Origin: Monomorium pharaonis
Taxonomy: Eukaryota > Arthropoda > Insecta > Hymenoptera > Formicidae
Direction: 5' to 3'
Length of the DNA: 64,000 bases
NCBI RefSeq assembly: GCF_013373865.1
Contig: NC_050473.1
Location: forward strand, 20,189,597-20,253,596
A program made the position numbers and the translations under genes. Positions 26,779 to 38,180 of the stretch are shown in pieces (positions within the stretch are counted from its first letter, which is position 1; each line of letters begins with the position of its first letter). Under the pieces are notes generated by a model. The model searched no databases, was not told where the DNA came from, and was given only the letters and a program-made list of their open reading frames with translations.

Positions 26779-27118
26779 TGGAAGGGGTATCAGAATTCTA
26801 CGGAACACTTTGAAAGATTAGAAAATTAGTTCCACAAGCACTTGTTTTTTTCCTGAATAATACGAGAATATCATTAAATTCGTAAACTTTAAAATTGATT
26901 TTGTTCAAATTAATTACACAAAGAGAAAGATTTACTGCAATTATTATAATTTAATTGTAATTTAAAGCTATTTTCACGATGATAATTATATTTACAATTG
27001 TTTTAACAATGCACATTATATAGTTATTAGTTAATATCACTATGTAAAGAGTAAATAAATGTTTAAAAAATAGTTATATTTACTACAATTGAGATTAAAA
27101 TTATTATATTATAACGTT

Positions 27119-28345
27119 GCCCGCCCCGATGACCTTGGCCTTGACATATGTTGTCAAGGTCATCCTCCTGAATGACCTTGAAAAGATTTTAGTCGTCGCT
27201 CGTGATTCGTTCAAAAGTTATTAACAAAAAAAGTTTAAATTCTTAAAGCAATTGAAAGTTTCATAAATACGACATAATTATTCATTATAGGAGTATATCA
27301 GATGAGTTTGCAACTTTCCACGTGTAGCGAAGTCCATCTCCCCTGCTTACAGAGCAAAACGACGTCCACGCTTGTACTTTACCACAAGGGTTTGCGATAT
27401 TAGATTTGTAATTGTGGCCAAATAGCGAATTTAAAATGTTTGGATTAGGTTAGGAAAAAATACGGGGAGGGAGTGCAGGGGGAAGGACGAAGCCCCTCCC
27501 CCGTCCACGTGTTTTCTAAGAATAACCCAACCAATTTTATGTCGCTATTTGGATAATGCGAAAACATTGGAAACAAACAGCGTGGATCTTTTGTAGAGAT
27601 GTATATGTTAATTGTATTTTGGTAAAGCAGCGACTTTCACACGTTGTAAGTAGGAGAAAATGTTAGTGGACGGGAAAAGAATGTCTCATTAAATGGACTT
27701 AATTTGAAATTGCATGTCTGCTTTTGTTTCCTTCGTCTACGAATAACTTTGTAATAATGCCCAGTGCAATGAAATAACTTATATTTCCATAATCTATTTC
27801 AAGAGTCTTCTTACATTGCGGACATTCAATGGTTTGTCTAAATTATTTTCACAAAGATAACGCACTAATTCTTCGTAATTGTTGGTTAAATGGAGAAACT
27901 CGTGGTGTGCATGTTTATATCTTGAGATACTTCTTAATATTGACTATAAGAATTCCTATAGTCTAAGTATGATTCCGTTATTGCCACGTGTTCATATAAA
28001 TATATACATTTCATAAATACGGTAAAAGTGCTAAATGGGTTTGCGACTTTCCACGCCAAACAAGATCCACACTGTTCGTTTCCAATGTTTTCGCATTATC
28101 CTAATAGCGACACAAAATTGGTTGGGTTATTCTTAGAAAACGCGTAGGCGGAGAAGAGGCTTCGCCCGCCCAGTATAGGAGTATATCTGATATACTTCTA
28201 TACTGAATAATTATGTGTCATATTTATGAAACTTTTTTTGCTAATAACTTTTCAACAAATCACGAGCGACGGCTAAAATCTTTCAAGGTCACTCAGGAGG
28301 GTAATCTTGACAACATATGTCAAGGCCAAGGTCATCGGGGCGGGC
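27119..28345. mobile_element. Long-inverted-repeat (foldback) DNA element, 1.23 kb
   Basis: Starts GCCCGCCCCGATGACCTTGG and ends with its exact complement CCAAGGTCATCGGGGCGGGC. The terminal arms stay about 90% complementary for some 180 bases, through TTGACATATGTTGTCAAG, GTCGCTCGTGATT and the AAAAGTTATTA segment. A second inverted pair inside (about 27505-27590 with 28064-28145) contains AATAACCCAACCAATTTTAT and its complement. No open frame or transposase was seen. I see no convincing target-site duplication. Likely a non-autonomous foldback-type transposon. Confidence 0.85.
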
Positions 28346-29653
28346 TATCTACCCCAAGATGGCGCATTTCTCGTCAAAAAGATTCACCTGCTGGATGAAT
28401 AAAAAGGGCTCGCCAAGAACAGAGAATCAAGTACAATTGCATTCATATATTATAATATTGGACTGATTAGTCCAATAATATACGTACATAAAACCTTTAT
28501 CGACAATCCTGGAACAATCTATATATGCAATTAAAAAAATTTTTTTCAGCGTTTTTAAAATAATTATTATTTAACATATGATATGTTAAATTAATATATA
28601 TATAACATGTTAAAATAATATTATGATCATGTTAAATAACATACATAACATGTTATTGTAACACGTTATACATGTGTAAGAGAAGAAGGGCAGGTACAAA
28701 AGCAGTATGATGAAAAATAGATAGCCGTTATGAGAGAATACGATAATATGTATATTTGAAGTAAAAGTATAAGAGATTTCGGCGATGTGTCTCGTCTTCG
28801 AGTCGGGCGGGAACTGCTTCTTTACTCGCAGTCTTTCATGTTTTTCCCCCATCGCTCCGCATTTTTGCACATTTGCTTTTCGGTTCGATTAGTCTTATAA
28901 TCTCGTCAAGATTTACATGCATAAACAAGGTGATCGCTGTTATTTCCCTTAACTTAGCCGTTTTGAAAGTCAACAAACACTGAAAGTCGACTTCGATGTA
29001 GTACTTACAACTCTATTATATTACTGGTTCGAATAAATATAACGGGCAGCAAAGTATTTCTCTGAGAGGAATGCCGCTCGCACCCTATATATATATACAT
29101 GTTAAAGAAATTCCGATCCTACATATGTTACATTAACATTATTATAATGTTAAAGTAACATGTTACATGTGTTACTTTGACATAATTTTCTCATTAAATT
29201 GTTACATAAAAATTATGTCAAATTATAAAATTTACTTTTATTTTTATGTTAAAATATAACATAATATTTATGTTGCTGTTTAACATATGTTTAATATGTT
29301 AAATTAACAGAAAAATTTCTGTGAACCGTTTGGGACATGCAATATCTGTTAAATTTAACACAAATTTTCTTACTGTGTAGATTTCTTTTTCTTGGAATAC
29401 TACATTTTATTATAAATATTATTTGAATAAATCTTATCACAAATAAGGACACGTTGTTGAAAAGACAAAATATTGAATTTATCTCGGACAAATTCGATCC
29501 ACTTAATGTCAACGAGCATCAGCTCAGAAGTTAAAGGACCTCGCGTGATCCTTGAGGATTTACATTCCCGAAGCATCCCCGATGTTGAACGTCGTCCCGA
29601 TATATAGTTGACGTAGATCGTTCTCCCGTTGTGAACGACGTCATGACATTAAC

Positions 29654-29917
29654 TTAATACGTCACTTGCAGCAACATCCGCCAAGTAAACGGCTGGCGGC
29701 TCTCATCTCCGCGTAACGGAACATTCTTTCTGACGGAAATGTTGGACGCATAAAGCATATTCCCGGCAATTGCTCCTGAAATAGAGGATAACGCGCAATG
29801 GTTTTCACGCTTTGCTAGATTAACTCCTCCTTTTAGCGGGACGTAAGGCAGAAAAGATTTTGTAACTAAATACAACAACACAATAACACGACCTACTTGA
29901 GATTTAAGAACTTTCAC
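29654..29917 (-). other. Possible minus-strand exon, unrecognised
   Basis: The minus strand is open for 87 codons in a GC-richer island. Inside it, CCTCTATTTCAG (an acceptor with a pyrimidine tract) is followed by about 37 open codons and then CTGCAA|GTGACG, a plausible donor. The encoded stretch contains SNISVRKNVPLRGDESRQPF. I do not recognise it, and the + strand also has an acceptor-like site with an open frame here. It may be a nested exon or just a conserved non-coding island. Confidence 0.15.
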
Positions 29918-30544
29918 ATTTCTTTAGAATAACATTACACTCAGAAAATAATCTTGCAACTTCAAAATTATATGTGTGTGAAATCTAGCCGAGATAGATA
30001 AATACTTAGCAAATATTGTGATATGCATGATTGATAGAAGCAGAATTTTCCAATTCTATACATGACAGCCAAAATTTTAGTTGGTACAAAAATTAACGAT
30101 ACATTTTGGTTGCGATATTAAGAAATCTGTCTATATCAGCAAAAACTTTTTTTGAGTGCACAGTAAAATTTTTTTTATGTGAAATGTATTAAATTTTATT
30201 TACATATATTTTACAATCTCGGTCCATCTTAATCTATGAATATAACATAAAATGTATATGTCATAAAGTAATATAAATACTATGTAAAACATTAATATGA
30301 AAAATGTAATATTTTGACACAATTTGAAAATAAATTATGAAAGCATTTTTCTTCAGTAAAATTAACATTTATGATATGTTGACAAGCATATATTTATTTA
30401 TTTATTTTATAATTTTTCTGTTAAAACTACAATATTTTTTAGTTATTTGTTTATTTACTCATAAATTGTGTTATTTTGATATTAAGAAATATGTAATATA
30501 AATATATTTAGTACAAAACATTTAAATAACACATATTAAATTAA

Positions 30545-31440
30545 CATTTGGGTATTAAAAAAAAAAAGACCGCAAAAAGGGGTCTAAAATCGCCCGTTTC
30601 GTGAATCAAAGTTTGAGTCGATTTCGAATAAATAATTGTACATCATAGAACATCAATTCTCTGAAAATTTCAAATTAAACATATCCTTTATTACTGATAT
30701 ATGAGGTTTAAATTCTACTGAGGTTTAAAGTCACTATACATTAATGAAAGATGCCATTTTTGTCCGTTCAACACAAAATACCTCGAGGTTATTTCTCACA
30801 TCAAAAATGTTACAGATAAGATTTGTTTACCTGTTAGAAGACTAATTTATAGTGGCCTCAAATCGACATTTGAATCAAAATTGTCAAGGTCATTTAGAGA
30901 TCAACTTGCGATTTGTAGTAAAATTTTTAACTGATATTGGATACCTATCTCTGCGGTCTCTGAATGAGTATGTGTATATACGGAAGTATTTTATTACTGT
31001 TGTCTTATGTCAACATGGTTTTATCTTGCCTTATATTGTATAAATCCGAAAACCTTATAACGATATTACAAATATACATATCATCGATTTCTAAAATGCT
31101 GCGATAGAATTTACTGTCATTTTTCTAATATTTTAGTGGTAGTATAGTTTTAAAAAAGCTGCTTTTTTCAAATCGCTGAGAAAAAACAGAAAAACCAGGT
31201 CCTTTGGAAAAAATGTTTTTTTGAAAAAAATTATTGTTTGCTCTATACATAAATGCGAACAAAAATGCCTGACTATACTAACCACACTAATTTCGAGAGA
31301 TTTCTGAGTGTACTATCTTTCCACATGTTTTCATATTGGAAAAAGACACACTCTAAACTAGCGCAGTTAGTGTAGCCAGACGTTATTGTTTGCGAATGTA
31401 CGTTGCGCAAAGAATACAATAGCATCTCAAATATATCGGT
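30545..31440. repeat. Diverged interspersed repeat with GACCGCAAAA...GCCCGTTTC
   Basis: AGACCGCAAAAAGG...GCCCGTTTCGTGA...TTTGAGTCGATTT...CATATCCTTTATTACTGATAT...CGTTCAACACAAAATACC matches, with many changes, the reverse complement of 34140-34330. The two are old copies of one repeat family in opposite orientation. No coding content was recognised. The limits are approximate. Confidence 0.5.
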
Positions 31441-31518
31441 AAGTGATTTATGTTGACTACAAATTAAAACTAATTTTAAAAACTTTTATATATGTATATA
31501 AACTTTTAATCACTCTCC

Positions 31519-31520
<2 letters not shown>

Positions 31521-31595
<75 letters not shown>
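31521..31595. repeat. (AC)n microsatellite
   Basis: About 37 AC units, the longest dinucleotide run in the window. Confidence 0.97.
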
Positions 31596-31601
<6 letters not shown>

Positions 31602-31847
31602 TATTGCATTTACAATATTAAGTTTATAAAAATATTAATCCTTAGAACTGCGAATTAGATTAAGTTTTTAACAAATTAATAATTTATTTTATTAAAAAAT
31701 TTTTATAATTTGTTTTAATCTGTTTAAAATGTGTAAATGCTTTTATTTTTATTTTATAAAGTTTTATAATATGCTAAATTATAAGTTAAAGATTTAATTT
31801 GAAGATGAAATATATTTTAGTTAAAAAATACATGAATTATTTAAAAA

Positions 31848-32342
31848 TATGTTAATTAAAAAAAAGCCTAAAAAAATTTAATAAATATAATACTTAAAAA
31901 TTATATAAATAGAATTAAAAAACAATAAGATTAACCAAGTATATTTTTAAAAAGCTTATGTAAACCCTATAAAAATTTATTCAAAAATCATTTTTAAAAT
32001 GAAAATGTTATCAATGATAAGAGATAATAAAACAAAAAACTTAGCGTGCCCACAGCTCATATTAATTGCATTCTTATATAAACATTTATGAATATCAATA
32101 ACAGAGTCTTGGAAATACAAAAAAAAAAACGAACCGGGCACGCTAAGTTTTTTGTTTTACTATCTCTTTTACCATTGATAACATTTTTATTTTTTAAATA
32201 ATTTTTGAATAAATTTTTATAGGATTTTCGTAAGTTTTTCAAAAATATACTTGATTAATCTTATTATTTTTTAATTTTATTTATATAATTTTAAGTTGAT
32301 GTTTATTAAATTTCTTTAAGTTTTTTTTTTAATATACTTGGC
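31848..32342. mobile_element. Large hairpin MITE, about 495 bp
   Basis: Arms of roughly 200 bases are complementary: AATAAGATTAACCAAGTATATTTTT on the left and AAAAATATACTTGATTAATCTTATT on the right, meeting near AAAACAAAAAACTTAGCGTGCCC / GGGCACGCTAAGTTTTTTGTTTT. The loop of about 80 bases is unpaired. It is AT-rich, without coding frames. Confidence 0.85.
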
Positions 32343-33088
32343 TAATTTTATTGATCTCAAAATTATTTTTGAAAGTACGCGTTTATGTACTTAGTGTATC
32401 TCTTTTACTTTTTAAAGATTTTTTTATGGGATTCTACTTTTTTTGTAAAAGTTAAAGAATTATTTATTTTTTTAATTACATCAAGTTTTATTATACATAC
32501 TTTTAAATGTGTTAATTTTATATGTATGTATATTTTATATGTATATTTTCATAATCTAATATATTTTATTTTATTTGTTCTGCAAAGAATATAAATGTAT
32601 TTTTAGCATTTCGAGGCCAGTTGCATTTCTCTATACTTAAACCATTCATTAACGCTTTTTTGCGCTTTTAATACATATCATGTTTGCATAATGTACATTG
32701 ATTATAGTTTCACTGTGCGCGATGAAAAATTGCACTAATAATTTAAATATTTATTTGCATTGACAGATATCTTTGTCGATAGGTATAGTTTTAATATTCA
32801 GATTTGTAATTTCCTTATTACAAAATTTGAATAACATCAATTTAAAAATTAAGACTATCATTTTATTTTATTATATCAGTTCTTTCAAGTATAGATTTAG
32901 TACCATAATTAGTCCATAATTTTCCTGCGTTAATTTAATGTGAAAAATTATATTGTATTTATTTTTTAAAAGTATATAATTTTTTAAATTGTTTACGTAA
33001 TAAATGAAGTAGTAATATGTAATTTGTATGAATTTCTATTTTCATATAATTATATTTTTTACATCATAATGTTACATTTATTTGATAT

Positions 33089-33091
<3 letters not shown>

Positions 33092-33120
<29 letters not shown>
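33092..33120. repeat. (TA)n microsatellite
   Basis: About 14 TA units. Confidence 0.9.
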
Positions 33121-33123
<3 letters not shown>

Positions 33124-34133
33124 GTAATTATATTATTGTTATTATGCTCATTTTATATTCGGATTAACAAATATCTTTACCGTAGGTATAGCTTAAACAT
33201 TCAGAAACTTATACTCGTAATTTTATTAATTTTTTTTAAATAAAATTCTTAACATTTACATATCATGTATATTATTTGTTAATTGTTATTATTTATTTTA
33301 TTTATTGTAAATTTTATTACATTTTTTTCACGTATCAATATTCACGTATCAATATTCACTTACATTTCGAAATAATTTTATTTTAGTTTTTTTTAAATTG
33401 TACGTAGACACATTGTGAAGCTCTTTGAACAACAAACTGGCTTTACGTGTGTACACGTGAATCTGTAGAAAATAATTTAAGTGAGCTTTTTCGCGCAAAA
33501 GATCTCAAGATCTCAGAATTGAGTGTATTAATTTTAATTGAACTGGTCGCAATCAAAGGCTTACATCAAAATTATATAATGAAATTACCACTAAATTTTT
33601 AATTATAATTTTAGTGTCTGAGATATTTTAACTGAAAGTGAATTTGACAGCTAAATTCCAGGTAAAACTTAGTAGCGCCGTGACATTTACGCAATGAAGA
33701 TTGCGTCGCGCGGCACATTTTTTTATGTATTTCGAGTCGCGCCGCTACCGCTTGATTTTGTTTTTATTTACTATGATTTGATGTTTTCCTTGTAATTAAC
33801 ATTGTTTTTAATTAAAAAGTTTAAAAACTTTAAAAACAAAATTTGTGACAGACCGACTTTAAATTAACTCTAGTTATTTAGAAATACGAAAATAAATGTA
33901 AGTTTTACGAACACATATGCCAATTTTTCCAAACAAATTTTTCTACTTTTGTGAAAAAAAATCTGAAGAAATCCGTGGAAAAATGCAAAAAACAAGTTTT
34001 CTTTTCGAGCCTTTATAACTATAAGTGGTAGCTTTTGCACCGAGATATTTTACAGATTGCATAATTTTTATTGAGCTACGAAAAATTGTATACAAAAGTA
34101 GTCAAGATGTTTTGGTATTAGAAATAACTTCAA

Positions 34134-34178
34134 ATTTTACACGTTCAACACAAGTATCTTGTGTTGAACGTGTAAAAT
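34134..34178. repeat. Perfect 21-bp inverted repeat with 3-base loop
   Basis: The left arm (34134-34154) contains TTTACACGTTCAACACAAG, and the right arm (34158-34178) is its exact complement. The loop is TAT. It lies inside a repeat related to 30545-31440 in inverse orientation, so it is probably the junction of two repeat copies or the centre of a foldback element. Confidence 0.95.
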
Positions 34179-35821
34179 GGCGTGCCCTTTATTCGTGAAT
34201 ACGAACTTCAATCTTTCTTATCTCAGCAATAAAAGATATGCTCAATTTGATGATATATAATCATTTACCATCAAAATCGGATCAACACTCAAGGTCTATG
34301 AAACGGGCAACTTTTGCGGTCATTTTTAAACATAAGGATTGATTTTACACAAAAACAAAATAATTTTTACTGTATTTTAATAAGAATATTACCAACCGGC
34401 AAGATAAAAATTTAATACAATAAAGTTATGTAGAATAAGGTATGCAAGTAATTTGAATAACGCACTAAATTCAAGGGTTCTTTTATTTCATCTCGTAAAG
34501 TATCTTATTTCAGGTAGATAATAAATTTTCGCAAAATTTTTAAGAATTAGCGAGTTATCTGAAGGTCGCATTTCCGTGCTGCTCCATCGATCGTTTTCCC
34601 GGGAGCCAAATGCATTTCTGAATGCATCCTGTAACCTCTCGTTCACACAATTTCCAACACACTACATCCCTGTCTTATACCTGCCATTCCCATATACATG
34701 AATATAAGCAATTCTGCAATTGCGACGCTTCTGGCCGAACGAGCAGCAAATCGACCGATTCAATTTCGCAGCTATTTCATTAGACGATGCGTAACTGTGC
34801 AATTTATTACCCTTCTTTTCCTCTCTTTTCTTCCATTGACGATTATATACAAGTCTCACAAAATATTACATATTATATTTGCCATTGTTTCGTTTAACAA
34901 TGAAAGGGTATTTTAAAAAAATTAAACGTACATCTGCATTATTTATAGCCAGGATATACATACAATTAACTCCGGAGTGCTCATACTTTTTTTCATTAAC
35001 ATTATATAAAGGCAATTTTCTCATAAAACGTACTCTGAAAGTTCTGATATTCGTAGAACATATTTTTTTATGTTATATTATTTTAACACAATAAAATGTA
35101 AAATATGTGTATTTGATATTAATGAATAAAAAAAAAACATTGTTATAAGAAAAAATATTTTTCTAAGTACAATGTTATTATATTATTTTTACTAAATTGT
35201 ATAGTAAAATTTTTAATAATTTAAAAAATTGTAGAACAATTTGTGATTCTTTTTTTTAATGATTTTTATTGTTTCAAATAGAATATCAACCTTAGTAGCA
35301 CAAAACATTGGCGCAATATTGTGAAATAATTGGAAATATTTGGGTATGAATTGTTTCCTAATATAGGTCCAATATTGTAAAGTAGACGCTTGGTTTTATT
35401 TACCCAATATTAGTTCAATAATATTGGACTAAAATTAAGGAACAATATTTATCCAATTCCGGAACAACAAATCTGGTAAAAAAAATTGAAAAAATTTGTA
35501 CTTTTCCGTGGAAATACCTAAATTTACAAATCTAGTGTCGCTTCATTTTTACGATAACCTTGTGTAAGCATGTTACACGTATTCATCCATTGTTTAAGTC
35601 TATAATCAGAAAAACGGTTACCATCCAATTGCCAGTCGCCGCCGATAATGCTTTACCTCGAAGTTCCTACGTAAACTAACATCCTGATGATCTATGAGCA
35701 CTTGATGCTTACGAATACATATTTGTTATAGATGAATTCAATAGATATTGTCAGAGAGATAAATAACATATATGTATAGTTAAACTATATTTATATAAAT
35801 ACGAAAAAAACACGCACGCAT

Positions 35822-35822
<1 letters not shown>

Positions 35823-35865
<43 letters not shown>

Positions 35866-35870
35866 GCACA
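35823..35870. repeat. (CA)n(CG)n compound microsatellite
   Basis: About 14 CA units run directly into about 8 CG units. Alternating purine-pyrimidine tracts of this kind can adopt the Z-DNA form. Confidence 0.95.
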
Positions 35871-35906
35871 CATGCAGCTAATCTGCAATTCACTATAGTC
35901 TTGTCT

Positions 35907-36053
35907 AAAGGAGCCTTTTCACTCTGACGCTTGACGCTCATTTTCAGCATCAAAAGACATCACGTGACTAAAAATGACGAATGGGTACCTTTATTTTTAG
36001 TCACGTAATGTCTTTTGACGCTAAAAATGAGCGTCAGCATAAAAAAGCACCTT
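35907..36053. mobile_element. Nested hairpin MITE, about 147 bp
   Basis: TGACGCTCATTTTCAGCATCAAAAGACATCACGTGACTAAAAAT is complementary, with few mismatches, to ATTTTTAGTCACGTAATGTCTTTTGACGCTAAAAATGAGCGTCA. The outer parts AAGGAGCCTTTT and AAAAAAGCACCTT also pair loosely. The loop is about 18 bases. Confidence 0.85.
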
Positions 36054-36099
36054 AATGCACTTCCAATGTAAATGCAATAAATAGTAAGTTATTATACTA

Positions 36100-36360
36100 C
36101 AATATTAGTAATATATTTTGACTTATTCACTAGCCAATATTGGTGCTTTTATGGGGACAGCAATATTGACAGTCCATTTGGAGTTGTTCACTAGCCAATA
36201 TGGGTGTCATCATGTGTACTGCAATATTGGTAATATATTTTGACTTATTCACTAATCAATATGAGTGTCATTATGTTCACTGCAATATTGGCAGTATATA
36301 TGAAATTATTTAATTGTCAATATTGGTGTCATTATGGATACTGCAATATTGGCAGTGCAT
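36100..36360. repeat. 61-bp tandem repeat, four units plus a part
   Basis: The string CAATATT recurs at 36100, 36161, 36222, 36283 and 36344, always exactly 61 bases apart. Each unit follows the pattern CAATATTGGYAGTATATTTGA-TTATTCACTA-CCAATATTGGTGTCATTATG-ACTG. Units differ at several positions. The array lies inside a transposon-like element. Confidence 0.92.
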
Positions 36361-36849
36361 TAACATTTGATTAATAACCAATATTCTTTTCACATTGAAC
36401 AATATTGGCCAAGATTTTCCCAATATAACCATTACTTAGCCAATGTTGACCAATGTATTGCCAATGTACTGTGCTACTAGGGAAATAATAAAAGACGTAT
36501 GCGATATTTTATGTAAATTTTACAATGCATCATTTTTCTGAATATATTCAATTTGATTTACAAATAAACTTGCTCAACTAGAGACACTTGGATTTATTTC
36601 AAATTTGGCACAAATGCAAACCTGTAAAAAATATTTACCATGATTCTCTTTAATTAATACATACTTTTGCCCATAAGTGGTTTTAAAGGCAGTACTTTTA
36701 TTTTTCACATTTACTTTTATGGGTATAATAATTGTATACAGAAAATAAAGTTTAATATGTAGTATAGGCGTTGTATAGGTTGTTTTTTTTATTGCTGATT
36801 ACGCATATCTCAGATTTTTAAAATTACTTGCTTAAATAAAAAATGTTAA

Positions 36850-37910
36850 AAAAATTAATATTTCATCCACCATATTGGATCTGCTATTTTTAATTTTGAA
36901 AATCAGCAGATTCGGACTCAGCAATCTCAGAAACCCTTAGAATAGTTTATAGTAGAAACGTACAAAGGATAATTCTCTTTGGCCTGATAGCTCAAGAGTA
37001 AGTGTAAGATCAACGTTCCCGTGGCCGGACATGTACCTATATCCGGACACTTACACAAAATTTAATATTATTATTAATCTTAAATACTATAATATTATAA
37101 TTTAATTGTAATCTTTAAATATTTAAGGTTATAATTAAATTTTATTATTGTTAAAAAGAGAACATTGAACATTTGAGATTAATATTAAGTTTTTGTGTGG
37201 AAGTGTCCGGATAGAGATACATGTCCGGTCATTGAGACGTTTACTTTATAGTGATTATAATTTAAAAACTTTTTATTTTTTCAAAAACAACGCATTCAAT
37301 GAAGAAATTGGCAAGAATACGTTCTTCAAAAAATTTTTTTGTAGAATACAATTTTTTTTAATTCTGGCATTTTTTATATTCTATTCGTCATATTGGATCC
37401 GATATTTGGCGGTATCCAAAACATTAAAAAGATGTACAAAACTTATGATTTCAAAATTTTTGCTGCAAATAATCAGGAAAAAATTCATTATTTTAGTTCT
37501 TTAACCGCCATATTAGATCCGCTATTATTAAGACTGTAAATTCTAATAAAACATGAACGGTTGAATTCATCCAAAATTTATACTATAAAGGAAAAAAGCT
37601 TGACGATGCTTAATTTTCAATTTAATTCAATAAAATTATTAAGAAAAAATCCATATTTTATTGAATTTCTTGCAATTTTTACCATTTTGAAAGATTACAG
37701 TGAATTTGGATTCAAAAAAAATTTCTCGTTAAACTTCGACTATTTCGACTTCGAATCCTAATACTTTTTTTAGAGGAAAAAATATCGAAAAAAATTTTTC
37801 AATTTTTCGGAATTTTTCCACTTAAAATCCGCCATACTAGTTTCCTGAGACATGAAAATGCAATTTTGACCTTGAAAATCAAAAGAGCATACCCCAAAAA
37901 TAGTAAAATA
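36850..37910. repeat. Dispersed repeat with CCGCCATATTGGATCC motifs
   Basis: Degenerate copies of a short motif (CACCATATTGGATCTGC, CGTCATATTGGATCCG, CCGCCATATTAGATCCGC, ATCCGCCATACTAG) are spaced irregularly. The same family is seen at 16240-16640. A small MITE (37025-37228) is inserted in it. Open frames of 60-100 codons here (for example 37193-37504) are AT-rich and match nothing. Confidence 0.5.
37025..37228. mobile_element. Small MITE with CCGGACAT ends, about 204 bp
   Basis: CCGGACATGTACCTATATCCGGACACTTACACAAAA on the left is complementary to TTTTGTGTGGAAGTGTCCGGATAGAGATACATGTCCGG on the right with few mismatches. The centre is AT-rich. Confidence 0.8.
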
Positions 37911-37917
37911 CGCGGTT

Positions 37918-38180
37918 TCCCTAGTAGCACAGTACATTGGCAATACATTGGTCAACGTTCGTTAAATATTGATTATATTGGGAAAATCTTGGCCAATATT
38001 ATCCAATGTGAAAATAATATTGGTTATTAATAAAATGTTAATGCACTATCAATATTTCAATATCCATAATGACACTAGTATTGGCTACTAAACAATTTCA
38101 TATATACTGTCAATATTGCAGTGAACATGATGGCACCCATATTGGTTAGTGAATAAGTCAAATTATATTACCAATAAAAT
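37918..38180. mobile_element. Inverted partial copy of the TAGTAGCACA element
   Basis: CCCTAGTAGCACAGTACATTGGCAATACATTGG...GGGAAAATCTTGGCCAATATT is the reverse complement of 36385-36481 with a few differences. It continues into CAATATT-type repeat units and stops near 38180 without its other end. Confidence 0.75.

Larger units (their letters stand above)
35291..36481. mobile_element. TAGTAGCACA-ended element with 61-bp tandem repeats, 1.2 kb
   Basis: The left end reads CTTAGTAGCACAAAACATTGG and the right end CCAATGTACTGTGCTACTAGG, which are near complements. Inside are the 61-bp tandem repeats (36100-36360), rich in the CAATATTGG motif, a mixed CA/CG microsatellite (35823-35870) and a nested hairpin element (35907-36053). 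No transposase frame was found. A related fragment in the opposite direction lies at 37918-38180. Confidence 0.75.

Noticed and set aside
36100..36360. Regular repeats that might suggest a CRISPR array
   Set aside because: The units are contiguous 61-bp tandem repeats without spacers, in an insect intron inside a transposon.
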